DNA of 64,000 nt from Thioclava indica. GTDB lineage: Bacteria; Pseudomonadota; Alphaproteobacteria; Rhodobacterales; Rhodobacteraceae. Positions within the stretch are counted from its first letter, which is position 1. Each line of letters opens with the position of its first letter. The position numbers were made by a program, and so were the translations under genes. The stretch lies in contig NZ_AUNB01000001.1 in the NCBI RefSeq assembly GCF_000714545.1, positions 186,001-250,000 of the forward strand, given 5' to 3'. The notes under the pieces are model-generated. The model did not search any database. It was not told where the DNA came from and saw nothing but the letters and a program-made list of their open reading frames with translations. This document shows, piece after piece, positions 18,407 to 29,536 of this stretch.

Positions 18407-18452
18407 GGCATTTAGCCGCCATCGCCCTGCCCGCGTCAAGCCAAACAGGCCG

Positions 18453-20117
18453 CTACCTGCGATGGGCAAGACGACTGCTTAGCAAATCGCCGGTTTCCGA
18501 CAGGATCGGCGTGGCAACGGTGGCAAACGACGTGTTCACCTGCTTGAGCGCGCGCAGCGTTTCCTGATGGATATTGCTGGTCTCGATGCTTTCGCCCGAA
18601 CCCTCATGCAGGCGCATCAGATGGGCGCGTTGCAGGCGCTGTTCCAGCGCGCGGATGTCATCTTTCTCCTCGACCAACTCGCGCGCCTCATCGGGGTTCT
18701 GCGTCATCATCACACTCAGCGCGAGTTGCACATTGGCCAGCACACGGTCATGGAAATCGCTGATCTCTTTCCAGCCTTGCTCGGAAAAACGCACGCCCTC
18801 ATGGTCAAGATTACGCGCCAAAGTGACCATGTTGCGCGAGATCATCTCGGCTGCGGCAGACAGGTTGGCGGCATTGCTCGACAGATCCATCGCGCGCGTG
18901 CTCGTCTCATCGCTCAGCACCCCTTGATTGAGCTTGGCGAGATACAGCTTCACCTCCATCAAGGTCTTGTTGGCAAGCTTTTCATCCGCCGCCATCCGCG
19001 CGGCCAGCACGTCATCCCATTGCACAAACAAGGGCGGCACAGCGCGCAGCATCGCCTCGGCAATCTCGCCCATATGCACCACCTCACGCGCCGCACAGGT
19101 CAGCGCGCGGTCCGGATTGGACAGCGCCGCCGCGTCCAGCGCACTTGCGGGGCCGATCCCGGCATTCGGGTCCAGACGGGGCGGCATTACCTTGGTTATC
19201 AGCCGCGTCACCAGCCCCGTCAGCGGCAGCGCCACTAGCGCAAGGCCGATGTTAAACGCCAGATGCAAGTTGATGACCTGCTGCGCCGGACTGTTGCCAA
19301 GCCAGCTTAGCGGCAGATCAAGTCGGCTCAGCAAGGCCAGCAAAATAATCGCGCCCCCACCGCGCAGGGCAAAATTCGCAACGATCATGCGGCGCGAGTC
19401 GATCTCGGCAGCCAGCGTTAGCATGAAGGCAATGAACGTACCGCCCATATTCGCGCCCAGCACCATCGCCACCGCCGCTTCGGGGGGCAATAGACCTTGC
19501 GACACCAACGTCACGAACAGCAACACCGCCGCCACGCTGGAATGCACAACCCATGCAAAGATCGCACCGATCACAAAGGCTGTCACCGTATCGCGCGCAA
19601 GATAGGCCATCACATTCGCCGCGCCCTGACTATCCACCAGCGGCGTCGTCGCCTCGCGGATCATCGCAAGCGACGCAAATATCAGCGCCAACCCGATCAG
19701 GATCCGCCCGGTCTGACGGATGCGGCGCTGATGGCCGCGCAGGAACATCACCACGCCAACCAGCAACAAAAGCGGCAGCAAGAAGGTCTGGCGCAACAAC
19801 AAAAGCTGCGCCACGATCGCCGAGCCGACATCCGCGCCCAGCAAAATCGCCAGCCCCACGCCCGCCGCAATCGTGCCGCGCGCGACGAAATTAGACACAA
19901 GCAGCGCCACCGCCGTCGAGCTTTGCAGCAAGATCGCAGTGCTCATCCCCGAGCCTGCCGCCAGAAACCGGCTGCGCGAGGACCAGCGCAACCAGCGGCG
20001 CAACGGCATGGAAAACGCACGCTCGACCCCGGTGCGCACCAGACGCACCGACCAGATCAGCAGCGCCGCCGCCCCCGCAATATGCAGGAAAAACATCGGG
20101 ATATTCGCGTTTTCCAA
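18453..20117 (-). CDS. Na+/phosphate cotransporter family protein with PhoU-like domain
   Basis: A 554-residue membrane protein of the Na/Pi-cotransporter II-related family. The first half has about nine hydrophobic segments and two inverted repeat copies carrying LLQSSTAVA (QSS motif) and VVHSSVAAV, the substrate-site signatures. The C-terminal third (about 340-550) is a helical PhoU-like domain. Members export or import phosphate in a Na-dependent way in the inner membrane. No pho box or pst/pho gene is next to it, so regulation is unknown. The start ATG 20117 lies in a short gap after the DeoR-type gene. Confidence 0.85.
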   Translation of the reverse strand: MENANIPMFFLHIAGAAALLIWSVRLVRTGVERAFSMPLRRWLRWSSRSRFLAAGSGMSTAILLQSSTAVALLVSNFVARGTIAAGVGLAILLGADVGSAIVAQLLLLRQTFLLPLLLLVGVVMFLRGHQRRIRQTGRILIGLALIFASLAMIREATTPLVDSQGAANVMAYLARDTVTAFVIGAIFAWVVHSSVAAVLLFVTLVSQGLLPPEAAVAMVLGANMGGTFIAFMLTLAAEIDSRRMIVANFALRGGGAIILLALLSRLDLPLSWLGNSPAQQVINLHLAFNIGLALVALPLTGLVTRLITKVMPPRLDPNAGIGPASALDAAALSNPDRALTCAAREVVHMGEIAEAMLRAVPPLFVQWDDVLAARMAADEKLANKTLMEVKLYLAKLNQGVLSDETSTRAMDLSSNAANLSAAAEMISRNMVTLARNLDHEGVRFSEQGWKEISDFHDRVLANVQLALSVMMTQNPDEARELVEEKDDIRALEQRLQRAHLMRLHEGSGESIETSNIHQETLRALKQVNTSFATVATPILSETGDLLSSRLAHRR

Positions 20118-20169
20118 AGCTTGTCCTTTCTACTCGACCGCGCCCTTTTCGGGCTTGTCTTTTCGCCCC

Positions 20170-20946
20170 TTACGGACGCGTCCCCTGCGCCACAATCACC
20201 TCTCCGCCCGCGTCTTGAAACGCCGCGCGCGTCTCTTTCGGGGGGGCGGCTTCGGTCACGAGGCGGTTGATCTGGCTCAGCGGGCAGACCGCAAACGAGG
20301 CCAGCGCGGTGAATTTCGAACTATCGGCCAAAACCGTCACGCTATTGGATTGCTCGACCATCGCGCGCGCGATTTGCGCCTCTTCGATATTGTAATCCAT
20401 CGCCCCGCTGCGCGCATCCAGCGCCCCCACCGACAGCACCGCATGATGGGCGCGAAAGGCGCGGATCTGGGTGATCGCCATCGTGCCAACGCATTGGCTG
20501 CTATCGGCGCTGAACTCACCGCCCAACAAGAACGCCCGACTGCCGCTATTGGCACCGGCAATCACCCGCGCGATCTCGGTCGAGTTGGTGATAATCGTCA
20601 GCCCGGCCATGGCGGCAATCGCCTCGGCAAACATCAGCGTCGTCGAGCCGGTATCGATGAACAGCGTCTCACCGGGCACAAACAGCCCCGCCGCCGTTTT
20701 CGCGATCTCGATCTTGGCATCGACAAAATCGGACAGGCGCTGCTTGAACGGCCCCTCGGCCATCACATGCGGCATCATCGCACCGCCATGCACCTTCAAG
20801 ATCTTGCCGCTTTGCGCAAGCTGGCTCAGATCGCGCCGGATCGTTTCGCGCGAGGCATCAAGCTGGCTCGCCAGTGCATCGACCGAGACCTTTTCCTGAC
20901 GTCGCACCAGTTCAATCAGCTTGGCCTGGCGTTTCTTAATCTTCAC
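20170..20946 (-). CDS. DeoR-family transcriptional regulator (GlpR-like)
   Basis: A 258-residue regulator with an N-terminal DeoR HTH (about 5-57, with VSVDALASQLDASRETIRRDLSQL) and a DeoR C-terminal sensor domain (FIDTGSTTLMFAEAI, LLGGEFSADSSQCVG, LADSSKFTALASF) that binds phosphorylated sugars. The start is GTG at 20946 (KIKKRQ follows). No ATG fits. It is downstream of and co-directional with ugpBAEC, so glycerol 3-phosphate is a reasonable ligand. The glpR name is plausible but not proven by sequence alone. Confidence 0.85.
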   Translation of the reverse strand: MKIKKRQAKLIELVRRQEKVSVDALASQLDASRETIRRDLSQLAQSGKILKVHGGAMMPHVMAEGPFKQRLSDFVDAKIEIAKTAAGLFVPGETLFIDTGSTTLMFAEAIAAMAGLTIITNSTEIARVIAGANSGSRAFLLGGEFSADSSQCVGTMAITQIRAFRAHHAVLSVGALDARSGAMDYNIEEAQIARAMVEQSNSVTVLADSSKFTALASFAVCPLSQINRLVTEAAPPKETRAAFQDAGGEVIVAQGTRP

Positions 20947-21167
20947 TGCGCATCACCGACATTGCCCGATTTTGTCATTCTTCTTATCAATACAGTCATT
21001 GATTTTGTGTTATATGTCACAATTTGCCCGTTTTTCAAGCAGCTTTCCACGATTGCGCACCCATGCGCTATCGCAAGCCACGCTGAAACGCGCGCTTCGC
21101 GGCGGCGACGGGGTTCCCGGTTAGCGCGCGTCGGCAATCCGCTCACGGGTGGTGGACAGCACGGATC

Positions 21168-22220
21168 TTACTCAATCCGCGCGCCACTTTTGCTATCGAA
21201 GAAGTGGAAATGCGCGGGATCGGCGGTGAGATGCATCACCTCGCGCCCGGCCCCGCTGCGATGCACACCCGGCAAGGCAGCGGTCATCGCCTGACCCGAT
21301 TCGACAAGCGCGCCATGCAGCAGCGTATTGGCACCCAGCGGCTCGGCCAGATGCACCTCTAGCGCGATGGGGCCTTGCGGGTCGGGGCGCAGATGCTCGG
21401 GGCGGATGCCAAAGCTGACGGGGCCATCGGGCAGCGCGCATTGGCCCAGCACCGCATCGCCCAGTTTGATCTGCCCGCCCTTGATTTGGGCTGGCAGGAT
21501 ATTCATCGAAGGGCTGCCGATGAACTGCGCGGCAAAGACCGTGACGGGGCGCTCATAGACCTCCAAAGGCGTGCCGATCTGCTCGGCCACGCCCGCATTC
21601 ATCACGATCATCCGGTCGGCCATGGTCATCGCTTCAACCTGATCATGGGTGACGTATAGCGCGGTGATGCCTAGCTTGGCCTGCAATTCGCGGATCTCGA
21701 CACGCATCTGCACGCGCAGCTTGGCGTCAAGGTTCGACAGCGGCTCGTCAAATAGGAAAACCGCCGGTTCACGCACGATGGCGCGCCCCATCGCCACGCG
21801 CTGACGCTGCCCGCCCGAAAGCTGTTTTGGCTTGCGATCCAGCAACTCGCCCAGTTGCAACAACGCCGCCGCCTGCTCGACCTTGGCGTTGATTTCGGCC
21901 TTGGGCAGGCGCGCGATTTTCAGCCCGTAGCCCATGTTCTGGCGCACCGACATATGCGGATAGAGCGCGTAATTCTGAAACACCATCGCGATGTCGCGAT
22001 CCATCGGCTCGATTTCGTTGACACGCTTGCCGCCGATGCGCACCTCGCCCTCGGAGACGCTTTCCAGCCCCGCGACCATGCGCAGCAGCGTGGATTTCCC
22101 GCAGCCCGAAGGCCCGACGATCACGATGAATTCGCCATCCGCGATTTGCGTGCTGACGCCGTGGATCACCTCGGTCGAGCCGAAGCGTTTCTTGACGTTT
22201 TCCAGGTCTACCGTTGCCAT
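21168..22220 (-). CDS. ugpC: sn-Glycerol-3-phosphate ABC transporter ATP-binding protein UgpC
   Basis: A 350-residue ABC ATPase of the MalK/UgpC type. Walker [10 protein letters not shown] (about 36-44), Q-loop [12 protein letters not shown], signature [14 protein letters not shown], Walker [13 protein letters not shown] and H-loop [10 protein letters not shown] are all present. They are followed by a C-terminal TOBE/OB regulatory domain (SFGIRPEHL). It energises import of glycerol 3-phosphate or its diesters. It is the last gene of ugpBAEC, 8 bases after ugpE. Confidence 0.92.
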   Translation of the reverse strand: MATVDLENVKKRFGSTEVIHGVSTQIADGEFIVIVGPSGCGKSTLLRMVAGLESVSEGEVRIGGKRVNEIEPMDRDIAMVFQNYALYPHMSVRQNMGYGLKIARLPKAEINAKVEQAAALLQLGELLDRKPKQLSGGQRQRVAMGRAIVREPAVFLFDEPLSNLDAKLRVQMRVEIRELQAKLGITALYVTHDQVEAMTMADRMIVMNAGVAEQIGTPLEVYERPVTVFAAQFIGSPSMNILPAQIKGGQIKLGDAVLGQCALPDGPVSFGIRPEHLRPDPQGPIALEVHLAEPLGANTLLHGALVESGQAMTAALPGVHRSGAGREVMHLTADPAHFHFFDSKSGARIE

Positions 22221-22228
22221 TGCCTGTC

Positions 22229-23107
22229 CTATTTCTCGCTATCCACAAGCCCGCGGATGAAGAGTTTCTGCATCGAGATCACCACGATCACCGGCGGGAT
22301 CATCGCGAGGATCGAGGTCGCCATGATCACCGGCCAATCCGCGATATCATCGCCCGAGGGGAACATCTGCTTGATGCCCATCACGACCGTGTTCATCGAG
22401 GGGTCCGTGGTGATCAGAAGCGGCCAGAGATATTGGTTCCAGCCGTAAATAAAGAGAATGACGAAGAGGGCCGCGATATTGGTGCGGCTCATCGGCAGCA
22501 GGATATCGACGAAAAACCGCATCGGGCGGGCACCATCGACGCGGGCGGCCTCGGCCAGCTCATCAGGCACTGTCAGGAAGAACTGGCGAAACAAAAACGT
22601 CGCCGTGGCCGAGGCAATCAACGGCAGGATCAGCCCCGAATAGCTGTTGAGCATGCCAAAGCCCGCAATCACCTGATAGGTCGGCACGATGCGCACCTCA
22701 ACCGGCAGCATCAGCGTGATAAAGATCAGCCAGAAAAAGAAATTCCGCCCCGGAAAGCGGAAATAGACAATCGCAAAGGCCGACAGGATCGAGATTGCGA
22801 TCTTGCCCACAGCAATCCCCATCGCCATCACCAGCGAGTTCAGCAGCATAGTCGCCACCGGCACGTTCACGCCCGAAAATAGCGCGCGTTTGTAGTTGGT
22901 GAGGAACTGGTCGCCCGGCAGTAGCGGCATCGGCGGATGGGTGATCGCGGCTTGCGGCACGGTCGAGGCCACAAAAGCCAGCCAGATTGGGAAAAAGATC
23001 ACCAGCACGCCCAAAATCATCAGCACATGCGTGAACCACAGCCCACGCCCGCGCTTTTCGACCATGCCGGCGGGCGGCTCTTTGACGGGGTTGGAGGTGC
23101 GCGCCAT
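22229..23107 (-). CDS. ugpE: sn-Glycerol-3-phosphate ABC transporter permease UgpE
   Basis: A 292-residue inner-membrane permease of the MalG type with six membrane segments and an EAA loop ([24 protein letters not shown]). Together with UgpA it forms the translocation path for glycerol 3-phosphate. Its ATG overlaps the ugpA stop (TGATG). The N-terminus has about 25 polar residues before the first helix, which is common in alphaproteobacterial copies. Confidence 0.92.
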   Translation of the reverse strand: MARTSNPVKEPPAGMVEKRGRGLWFTHVLMILGVLVIFFPIWLAFVASTVPQAAITHPPMPLLPGDQFLTNYKRALFSGVNVPVATMLLNSLVMAMGIAVGKIAISILSAFAIVYFRFPGRNFFFWLIFITLMLPVEVRIVPTYQVIAGFGMLNSYSGLILPLIASATATFLFRQFFLTVPDELAEAARVDGARPMRFFVDILLPMSRTNIAALFVILFIYGWNQYLWPLLITTDPSMNTVVMGIKQMFPSGDDIADWPVIMATSILAMIPPVIVVISMQKLFIRGLVDSEK

Positions 23108-23988
23108 CAGTAATGCACCCGTTTCTCGACGAATTTGAATTGCAGCACCGTCAGCAGCCCCACGACCAGCAGCAAGATCACCGATTGCGCGGCGGAAGAT
23201 CCCAGATCCTGCCCGACGAAGCCGTCGGCATAGACCTTATACACAAGGATCGTTGTGGCCTGTTGCGGCCCGCCGCCGGTGATCGTGTGAATGACGCCGA
23301 AGGTTTCGAAAAACGAATAGACGATATTAACCACCAGCAGGAAAAACGTGGTCGGCGACAGCAGCGGCAACACGATCGTAAAGAAGCGCCGCCAGAACCG
23401 CGCGCCATCAATCGCCGCCGCCTCGATCACCGATTTCGGCACGGCTTGCAGCGCGGCAAAATAGAACAGGAAGTTGTAGCTGATGCGCCCCCAGGACGAG
23501 GCCACCACGACCAGCCCCATCGCCTCGTTCTGGTTGAGAACATAGTTCCAGTCATAGCCGAGCAAGCCGAGATACCACGCCACAATCCCGATGCGGGTGT
23601 TGAACATGAACAGCCACAGCACGCCCGCAACCGCAGGCGCCACCGCATAGGGCCAGATCAGCATGGTGCGATAGGCCCCTGCCCCTTTGACCAGCCGATC
23701 CGCCAGCACCGCCAGAAACAGCGCCGGGATCATCGAGACCAGCGTGACCAGAGTGGAAAACACCGCCGTCGTCAGGAAAGAGGCGCGGTAATAGGGATCG
23801 CTGAGCAGATATTCGAAATTGCCCAAGCCCACATATTGCATCGACAGCCCGAACGGGTCGGGAATGAACAGCGATTGCCAAACAGCCTCGCCCGCGGGGT
23901 AGAAAAAGAACACTCCCGAAATCACCAATTGCGGAGCAATCAGCAAAAGCGGCAACAGCCAGCCCTTGAAGGTGACGCGTTTTTCCAT
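23107..23988 (-). CDS. ugpA: sn-Glycerol-3-phosphate ABC transporter permease UgpA
   Basis: A 293-residue inner-membrane permease of the MalF type with six predicted helices and an EAA loop ([25 protein letters not shown]). It lies between the binding-protein gene ugpB and ugpE in the standard order. A 60-bp gap separates it from ugpB, and it overlaps ugpE by one base. Confidence 0.92.
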   Translation of the reverse strand: MEKRVTFKGWLLPLLLIAPQLVISGVFFFYPAGEAVWQSLFIPDPFGLSMQYVGLGNFEYLLSDPYYRASFLTTAVFSTLVTLVSMIPALFLAVLADRLVKGAGAYRTMLIWPYAVAPAVAGVLWLFMFNTRIGIVAWYLGLLGYDWNYVLNQNEAMGLVVVASSWGRISYNFLFYFAALQAVPKSVIEAAAIDGARFWRRFFTIVLPLLSPTTFFLLVVNIVYSFFETFGVIHTITGGGPQQATTILVYKVYADGFVGQDLGSSAAQSVILLLVVGLLTVLQFKFVEKRVHY

Positions 23989-24048
23989 TCCGGCCTCGGC
24001 AAAAGGACATCGCGGGCAGCGTTGATGCCGCCCGCGACAAGGTTGGTC

Positions 24049-25362
24049 TTAACGGTTAGCTTGCTCAAAGCGGCGCAGCAACTGGTTGCCCCGCGTCACC
24101 GCCGTATCAAGAGCGTCTTGCGCCGATTTATCCCCCGACCACACCGCTTCGAGTTCTTCGTCGATGATGGTGCGGATCTGGTCGAAATTGCCAAGGCGGA
24201 TGCCCTTGGAATTCTCGGTCGGCTCTTTGGCGGTCATCTGGATCACGGCAACGTCGGTGCCCGGATTTTCCTTGTAGAAGCCCTGCTCACGCGTCAGGTC
24301 TGCCGCGGCCTTGGTGATCGGCAGATAGCCGGTGTCCTGATGCCATTTCGCCTGCACGTCGGGCGAGGACAGGAAGTTCAGGAATTCGGCCACGCCTTTG
24401 TAATCCTCAGCCGGCTTGCCTTCCATCACCCAAAGCGAAGCCCCGCCGATAATGGTGTTTTGCGGCGCACCTTTGACATCGGCCCAGTAGGGCAGCGGGT
24501 GGACTTCAAAGTTGAACTTGGCTTCGGCCTTGATGCCCGCGTAGCCCGCCGAGCTTTCGGTGAACAGCGCACAGGAGCCCGAGCGGAAATCGGCCCCGCC
24601 TTCGTTGCGACGGCCCTTGTAGATGAACTCGCCCTTCTTGGCCCAATCGCCCAGCGTCTGGATGTGTTTGACCTGCACGGGGCCGTTGAATTCCAGCTTG
24701 GCATCCAGCCCGCCAAAGCCGTTTTCCTCACTGGCAAACGGCACGTTGTGATAGGCCGACAGGTTTTCAAGCTGGATCCAGCTTTGCCAAGCGGTCGTCA
24801 TCGGGCAATCGACGCCCGCAGCCTTGAGCTTATCAAGCACCGGACCGATATTCTCCCACGTGCTCAGATCAACATCCTTGGCCACGCCCGCCTTGTCAAG
24901 CAGGTCACGATTGACCCACAGCACCGGCGTTGACGAGTTGAATGGCAGCGACAGCATCTTGCCATCGGTCGTGGTGTAATAGCCCTTCACAGCGCCGATA
25001 TAATCGTCGGAATTGAACGGAACGCCGGCCTCTTCCATCACCTGATAGACCGGCTTCACCGCGCCCTTGGCGGCCATCATCGTGGCGGTGCCAACCTCGA
25101 ACACCATCAAGATATCGGGCTGCTCGCCGGCACGAAACGCCGCGATCCCGGCATTGAGCGTTTCCGAGTAGTTGCCCTTGTAATTCGCCACGACCTTATA
25201 GTCGCTTTGGCTGGCGTTGAATTGTTCAACCTGCGCATCCACCAGCTCGCCCAAGCGCCCGGTAAACGCATGCCAGAACTGGATTTCGGTCTGCGCGAAA
25301 GCCGCGAATGGCGTCAGCAGCGTCGAGGACGCGACCAGCGCGCCCAGTGCAAAATTCTTCAT
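24049..25362 (-). CDS. ugpB: sn-Glycerol-3-phosphate-binding periplasmic protein UgpB
   Basis: A 437-residue extracellular solute-binding protein (family 1). A signal peptide (residues 1-23, ending AFA) precedes the mature start QTEIQFWHAFTG, which matches UgpB. The Tyr/Trp-rich ligand-site segments and the conserved NSSTPVLWVNRD are present. ATG 25362 follows GGGAGGATAAC. It delivers glycerol 3-phosphate or glycerophosphodiesters to UgpAE. It is first in the operon and has a 292-bp upstream gap. Confidence 0.92.
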   Translation of the reverse strand: MKNFALGALVASSTLLTPFAAFAQTEIQFWHAFTGRLGELVDAQVEQFNASQSDYKVVANYKGNYSETLNAGIAAFRAGEQPDILMVFEVGTATMMAAKGAVKPVYQVMEEAGVPFNSDDYIGAVKGYYTTTDGKMLSLPFNSSTPVLWVNRDLLDKAGVAKDVDLSTWENIGPVLDKLKAAGVDCPMTTAWQSWIQLENLSAYHNVPFASEENGFGGLDAKLEFNGPVQVKHIQTLGDWAKKGEFIYKGRRNEGGADFRSGSCALFTESSAGYAGIKAEAKFNFEVHPLPYWADVKGAPQNTIIGGASLWVMEGKPAEDYKGVAEFLNFLSSPDVQAKWHQDTGYLPITKAAADLTREQGFYKENPGTDVAVIQMTAKEPTENSKGIRLGNFDQIRTIIDEELEAVWSGDKSAQDALDTAVTRGNQLLRRFEQANR

Positions 25363-25654
25363 GTTATCCTCCCAGTGGGTAGCGTGATTTGATTGGCAAT
25401 TCATGCTCTTGCGACCAAGCTGGCCGCGCACGCTACGCTCCCTAGTCTGCTTGTGTAACAGTGCGATTACAAGTCCGTTATGTCGCGTGGATTGTTGAAA
25501 AATCGGCGCGGACGACCTTGCGATTCAGACCTGCAAAGGTCTTGAACGCTTGTGCGCCCTGCAAACATCAGGCGTGAATTTCCTCAATCGCGCTCAACGG
25601 CCTCTCAAAGGTTGGCCTGCAAGCCAGGACATTGCGACGTAATGCAGGCGCGAC
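25363..25654. other. Intergenic region upstream of ugpB
   Basis: No credible gene is seen. It must hold the ugpB promoter on the minus strand, but I see no clear -35/-10 pair. A small perfect hairpin, AGACCT-gcaa-AGGTCT, lies at 25527-25542, and TGGC/GCCA arms lie near 25614-25627. Either could be an operator or the end of the neighbouring 100-residue gene. Confidence 0.5.
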
Positions 25655-25957
25655 TTAATGGCTGTGGCCGCATTTCCCGTCACCATTGGCCATGCGCCAA
25701 GTGATCATGGAGAGCAAACAGGCTTGGCCGGGATCTTGGGCATCGCGGATCCGGCTCATCATGGTTGCCCAGTCTTCCTCGGGTGCGCGGTTTGAAAAAT
25801 CGGCAACCGCCAATCGGGCATAGGTGGCATGGTCCAAGCCTTCGGCCTCGGCGGCCTCACCCAGAGCAGCCCAAATTTCGGGCTCAGCGGGGGCCAGCCA
25901 GTCTTGGATACCGTTGCCGGAATTGCGCGCGGCGGTCAGAACTTCACCTAACGTCAT
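25655..25957 (-). CDS. Conserved-looking hypothetical protein with Cys/His tail
   Basis: I do not recognise this 100-residue protein. It starts MTLGEVLTAARNSGNG and is acidic and Ala/Glu-rich in the middle (EPEIWAALGEAAEAEGLDHATYARLAVADFS). It ends GKCGHSH, a possible metal-binding tail. No signal peptide or membrane segment is seen. Codon use matches the neighbours, and the start is supported by the residue pattern, not by a strong ribosome site. It sits alone between ugpB and the pntAB operon. Confidence 0.6.
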   Translation of the reverse strand: MTLGEVLTAARNSGNGIQDWLAPAEPEIWAALGEAAEAEGLDHATYARLAVADFSNRAPEEDWATMMSRIRDAQDPGQACLLSMITWRMANGDGKCGHSH

Positions 25958-26131
25958 GACATTGTCTCCACCAGCTTGGCACATCAATTTGATGAACCAT
26001 GAAGGCGTCAACCGGCACTGTCAATTCTGAACGCTGTCGCATGGGTGGCACATTCCAAACAGGAGTATGGCTGTTTCTTGAACAGGTTAATTTTGATGCG
26101 AAAGTCAGCATCACCACGCGTTCACGCCCCA

Positions 26132-26163
26132 AACGCAAAAGGGCGACCCGAAGGCCGCCCTTT
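26132..26163 (-). terminator. Intrinsic terminator after pntB
   Basis: Read leftward, the stem GGGCG-g-CC closes on a TTCG tetraloop and returns as GG-t-CGCCC, followed by TTTT and GCGTTT. Plus-strand arms are 26138-26145 and 26156-26163. It begins about 22 bp past the pntB stop, a good position for ending pntAB transcription. Confidence 0.8.
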
Positions 26164-26185
26164 GCATATCTTCCGGCTTCCGCGA

Positions 26186-27661
26186 TCAGTCGATCATCGG
26201 CAGCAGCGTATTCACCGACTCCTTAGCATCGCCATAGAACATCCGCGTGTTTTCTTTGTAAAACAGCGGGTTCTCGATGCCCGAATAGCCGGTGCCTTGG
26301 CCACGTTTGGATACAAACACCTGTTTCGCCTTCCACACCTCAAGAACCGGCATCCCCGCGATGGGCGAGTTCGGATCTTCTTGGGCGGCCGGGTTCACGA
26401 TGTCATTCGAGCCAATGACGATCACCACATCCGTTTCCGGGAAATCATCGTTGATCTCATCCATTTCCAGCACGATATCGTAGGGCACTTTCGCCTCGGC
26501 CAAGAGCACGTTCATATGCCCCGGCAGACGCCCGGCGACCGGGTGAATGGCGAAACGCACGGTCTTGCCTTGGGCGCGCAGCTTGCGGGTCAGCTCGCTG
26601 ACCGCCTGCTGGGCCTGCGCCACCGCCATACCATAACCGGGCACGATGACCACGCTATCGGCCTCATTGAGGGCCGCGGCCACCCCATCGGCGTCGATTG
26701 CGATCTGCTCGCCCTCGACCTCCATCGCGGGGCCGGTGGTGTTGCCAAACCCGCCCAAGATCACCGACACGAACGAGCGGTTCATCGCCTTACACATGAT
26801 GTAGCTCAGGATTGCACCCGACGAGCCAACCAGCGCACCGGTGACGATCAGCAGATCGTTGCCAAGGCTGAAACCGATCGCCGCCGCCGCCCAGCCGGAA
26901 TAGCTGTTGAGCATCGAAACGACCACCGGCATATCCGCGCCGCCGATCCCCATGATCAGGTGATAGCCGATGAAAAAGGCCAGCAGCGTCATCAGCAGCA
27001 GCGCCCAGACCCCAGCCCCGTTCAGGAAGGCAATCAGCAGCAGAACCGAGCCAATCGCCGCCCCCGCATTCAGCATATGGCCGCCCGGCAGTTTCTCGGC
27101 TTTAGAGCTGAGCTTGCCTGCCAGCTTGCCAAACGCCACAACCGAGCCGGTAAAGGTCACCGCGCCGATGAACACGCCAAGGAACAGTTCGACGCGCAGA
27201 ATCGACAGCTCGACCGGCGTTTTATGCGCCAGAAGGGCTGCAAAGCCACGCAAGCCCCGTTCATGCAGCGCCGCCGCGATGCCCGCCTCGTTCAGCGTGC
27301 CCGACAGTGACGCCTTAAGCGCCATCACATTGGCCATCTCAAGATAGGCGTTATAGCCCACAAACACCGCCGCCAGACCGACGAGCGAGTGCATCGCGGC
27401 CACCAGTTGCGGCATTTCCGTCATTTGCACGCGATTTGCCACGAACCAGCCGATGATACCGCCCGCTGCGATCATGACGACCGAGATCAGCCACAGACCC
27501 GAGCCGGGGCCGATCAGCGTAGCGACAACCGCCAGCGCCATGCCCACGATGCCATACCAAACGGCGCGCTTGGCGCTTTCCTGGCCCGAAAGCCCACCCA
27601 GCGAGAGAATAAAGAGAACTGCCGAAACAACATAGGCAGCGGTCGAGAATCCGGTTTCCAT
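26186..27661 (-). CDS. pntB: NAD(P) transhydrogenase beta subunit PntB
   Basis: A 491-residue subunit of the proton-translocating transhydrogenase. About eight or nine membrane helices fill the first two thirds, and a soluble NADP(H)-binding domain III follows with [15 protein letters not shown] and [12 protein letters not shown]. With PntA it makes NADPH from NADH using the proton gradient. A GGAGG site precedes ATG 27661, 13 bases after the pntA stop. An intrinsic terminator follows the stop. Confidence 0.95.
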   Translation of the reverse strand: METGFSTAAYVVSAVLFILSLGGLSGQESAKRAVWYGIVGMALAVVATLIGPGSGLWLISVVMIAAGGIIGWFVANRVQMTEMPQLVAAMHSLVGLAAVFVGYNAYLEMANVMALKASLSGTLNEAGIAAALHERGLRGFAALLAHKTPVELSILRVELFLGVFIGAVTFTGSVVAFGKLAGKLSSKAEKLPGGHMLNAGAAIGSVLLLIAFLNGAGVWALLLMTLLAFFIGYHLIMGIGGADMPVVVSMLNSYSGWAAAAIGFSLGNDLLIVTGALVGSSGAILSYIMCKAMNRSFVSVILGGFGNTTGPAMEVEGEQIAIDADGVAAALNEADSVVIVPGYGMAVAQAQQAVSELTRKLRAQGKTVRFAIHPVAGRLPGHMNVLLAEAKVPYDIVLEMDEINDDFPETDVVIVIGSNDIVNPAAQEDPNSPIAGMPVLEVWKAKQVFVSKRGQGTGYSGIENPLFYKENTRMFYGDAKESVNTLLPMID

Positions 27662-27674
27662 TGTCTCGGCCTCC

Positions 27675-29249
27675 TTACGATTTCTGGAACATGGCAAGCA
27701 TGCGCCGCGTGACCATGAAGCCACCGAAAATGTTGATCCCGGCCATAAAGACCGACAGCGCGGCCAGCACGATCACCAGCCAGCTACCCGACCCGATCTG
27801 CAACAATGCGCCCAGAATGATGATCGACGAGATCGCGTTGGTCACAGCCATCAGCGGCGTGTGCAGGCTGTGCGCGACGTTCCAGATCACCTGGAAGCCG
27901 ATGAAACAGCTCAGCACAAAGACGATGAAGTGCTGCATGAAACTGGCGGGCGCAATCAGCCCCACGCCCAGCAGCAACACCGCGCCGACACCCAGCAAAG
28001 TCACTTGGTTCTTGGTCTGCGCCTTGAACGCGGCGACCTCGGCAAAGCGGCGCTCTTCGGGCGTCAGTTCCTTGGGCTTTTCGGTCGGTTTCTTGGCCGC
28101 GATTGCCGCGATCTTGGGCGGCGGCGGCGGGAAGGTGATTTCACCCTGATAGGCCACGGTCGCGCCGCGGATCACGTCATCTTCCATATTATGCACGATC
28201 ACGCCGTCTTTTTTCGGCGTCAGATCGGTCATCATATGGCGGATGTTGGTGGAATAAAGCGACGAAGATTGCGACGCCATCCGGCTGGGGAAATCCGTGT
28301 AGCCAACGATGGTCACGCCATTGTCGGTCACGATTTTCTCGTCCGGTTTGGTCAGTTCGCAGTTGCCGCCGCGTTCCGCCGCAAGGTCAACGATCACCGA
28401 GCCGGGCTTCATCGCCTCGACCATATCCTTGGTCCACAGCACCGGGGCATCGCGGCCCGGAATCAGTGCGGTGGTGATGACGATGTCCATATCGGGCGCA
28501 AGTTCGCGGAACTTCTTGAGCTGGGCTTCGCGGAACTCGGGGCTGGAGGGGGCAGCATAGCCACCTGTCGCAGCGCCGTCCTGCGCGGCCTCTTTGAAAT
28601 CGAGATAGACGAACTCGGCGCCCATCGATTCAATCTGCTCGGCCACTTCGGGGCGCACATCGAACGCGAAGGTCATCGCGCCAAGCGAGGTCGACGCGCC
28701 AATCGCGGCCAGACCCGCCACGCCAGCACCAACCACCAGCACCTTGGCCGGCGGCACCTTGCCCGCTGCGGTCACCTGACCGGTAAAGAAGCGTCCAAAG
28801 TTATTGCCCGCCTCCATCACCGCGCGGTAACCCGCGATATTGGCCATCGAAGACAGCGCATCCATTTTCTGCGCGCGCGAGATACGGGGCACCATATCCA
28901 TCGCGATCACATTCGCGCCGGTCTTTTCCGCCGCCTTGAGCAGCTTTTCATTCTGCGCGGGGTAGAAGAACGAGATCAGCGTTTGACCGGGCTTGAGGCG
29001 TTTGACCTCGGCATCGGTGGGCGGGCGAACCTTAACGATGAAATCCACCTCTTTGAACAGCGCCGCAGCCGTCTTGATGACGGTGACATTGGCGGCCTCA
29101 TAGGCGGCATCGGTAAACCCGGCCTTCAGGCCTGCACCGGTTTCGATGAAGCATTCATGGCCCAGCTTTTGCAGCTGCAACGCCGAGTCTGGCGTCATTG
29201 CGACGCGTGCTTCACCTTCGAAAATCTCCTTTGGAGCTCCGACTTTCAA
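27675..29249 (-). CDS. pntA: NAD(P) transhydrogenase alpha subunit PntA
   Basis: The protein has 524 residues: the NAD(H)-binding domain I ([19 protein letters not shown] at the start, [15 protein letters not shown] near residue 175) plus a C-terminal membrane part. Both halves are in one chain, as in E. coli, and not split as pntAA/pntAB. The best start is TTG at 29249: GGGGGAG lies at ideal distance and the protein then begins (M)KVGAPKE like its relatives. ATG 29279 would add ten residues and bury the ribosome site inside the gene. It is followed by pntB in the same operon. Confidence 0.92.
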   Translation of the reverse strand: MKVGAPKEIFEGEARVAMTPDSALQLQKLGHECFIETGAGLKAGFTDAAYEAANVTVIKTAAALFKEVDFIVKVRPPTDAEVKRLKPGQTLISFFYPAQNEKLLKAAEKTGANVIAMDMVPRISRAQKMDALSSMANIAGYRAVMEAGNNFGRFFTGQVTAAGKVPPAKVLVVGAGVAGLAAIGASTSLGAMTFAFDVRPEVAEQIESMGAEFVYLDFKEAAQDGAATGGYAAPSSPEFREAQLKKFRELAPDMDIVITTALIPGRDAPVLWTKDMVEAMKPGSVIVDLAAERGGNCELTKPDEKIVTDNGVTIVGYTDFPSRMASQSSSLYSTNIRHMMTDLTPKKDGVIVHNMEDDVIRGATVAYQGEITFPPPPPKIAAIAAKKPTEKPKELTPEERRFAEVAAFKAQTKNQVTLLGVGAVLLLGVGLIAPASFMQHFIVFVLSCFIGFQVIWNVAHSLHTPLMAVTNAISSIIILGALLQIGSGSWLVIVLAALSVFMAGINIFGGFMVTRRMLAMFQKS

Positions 29250-29536
29250 TGTAACTCCCCCTTGGATAGCGACCCGCATTCTTTGTGATGCGCGGGCCCG
29301 GAATCTGGCGATGCCCTGAATAACACTGCGCAATAATGTTTCACAAGCACCGAGTGCCTTTAAAATGTTCTTATTGCGTTGGCGGGGTGGCGCGACATAA
29401 ATGTATACAATCGCACACCAATCGCGAGGCGGATTTCCGCCCTAAAATCAGAGTTTTAGCTTAGGTCGCAGCGAATTAGCGATGCAAACCAGCGTTTCAG
29501 CTTTTTGCGCCCGCAGCAATTGGTCGCGCCCCGCAC
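29250..29536. other. Intergenic region upstream of pntA
   Basis: No gene is seen. This AT-richer stretch (for example around 29330-29410) should carry the pntA promoter on the minus strand. I cannot point to a convincing -35/-10 pair or operator. Confidence 0.4.
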
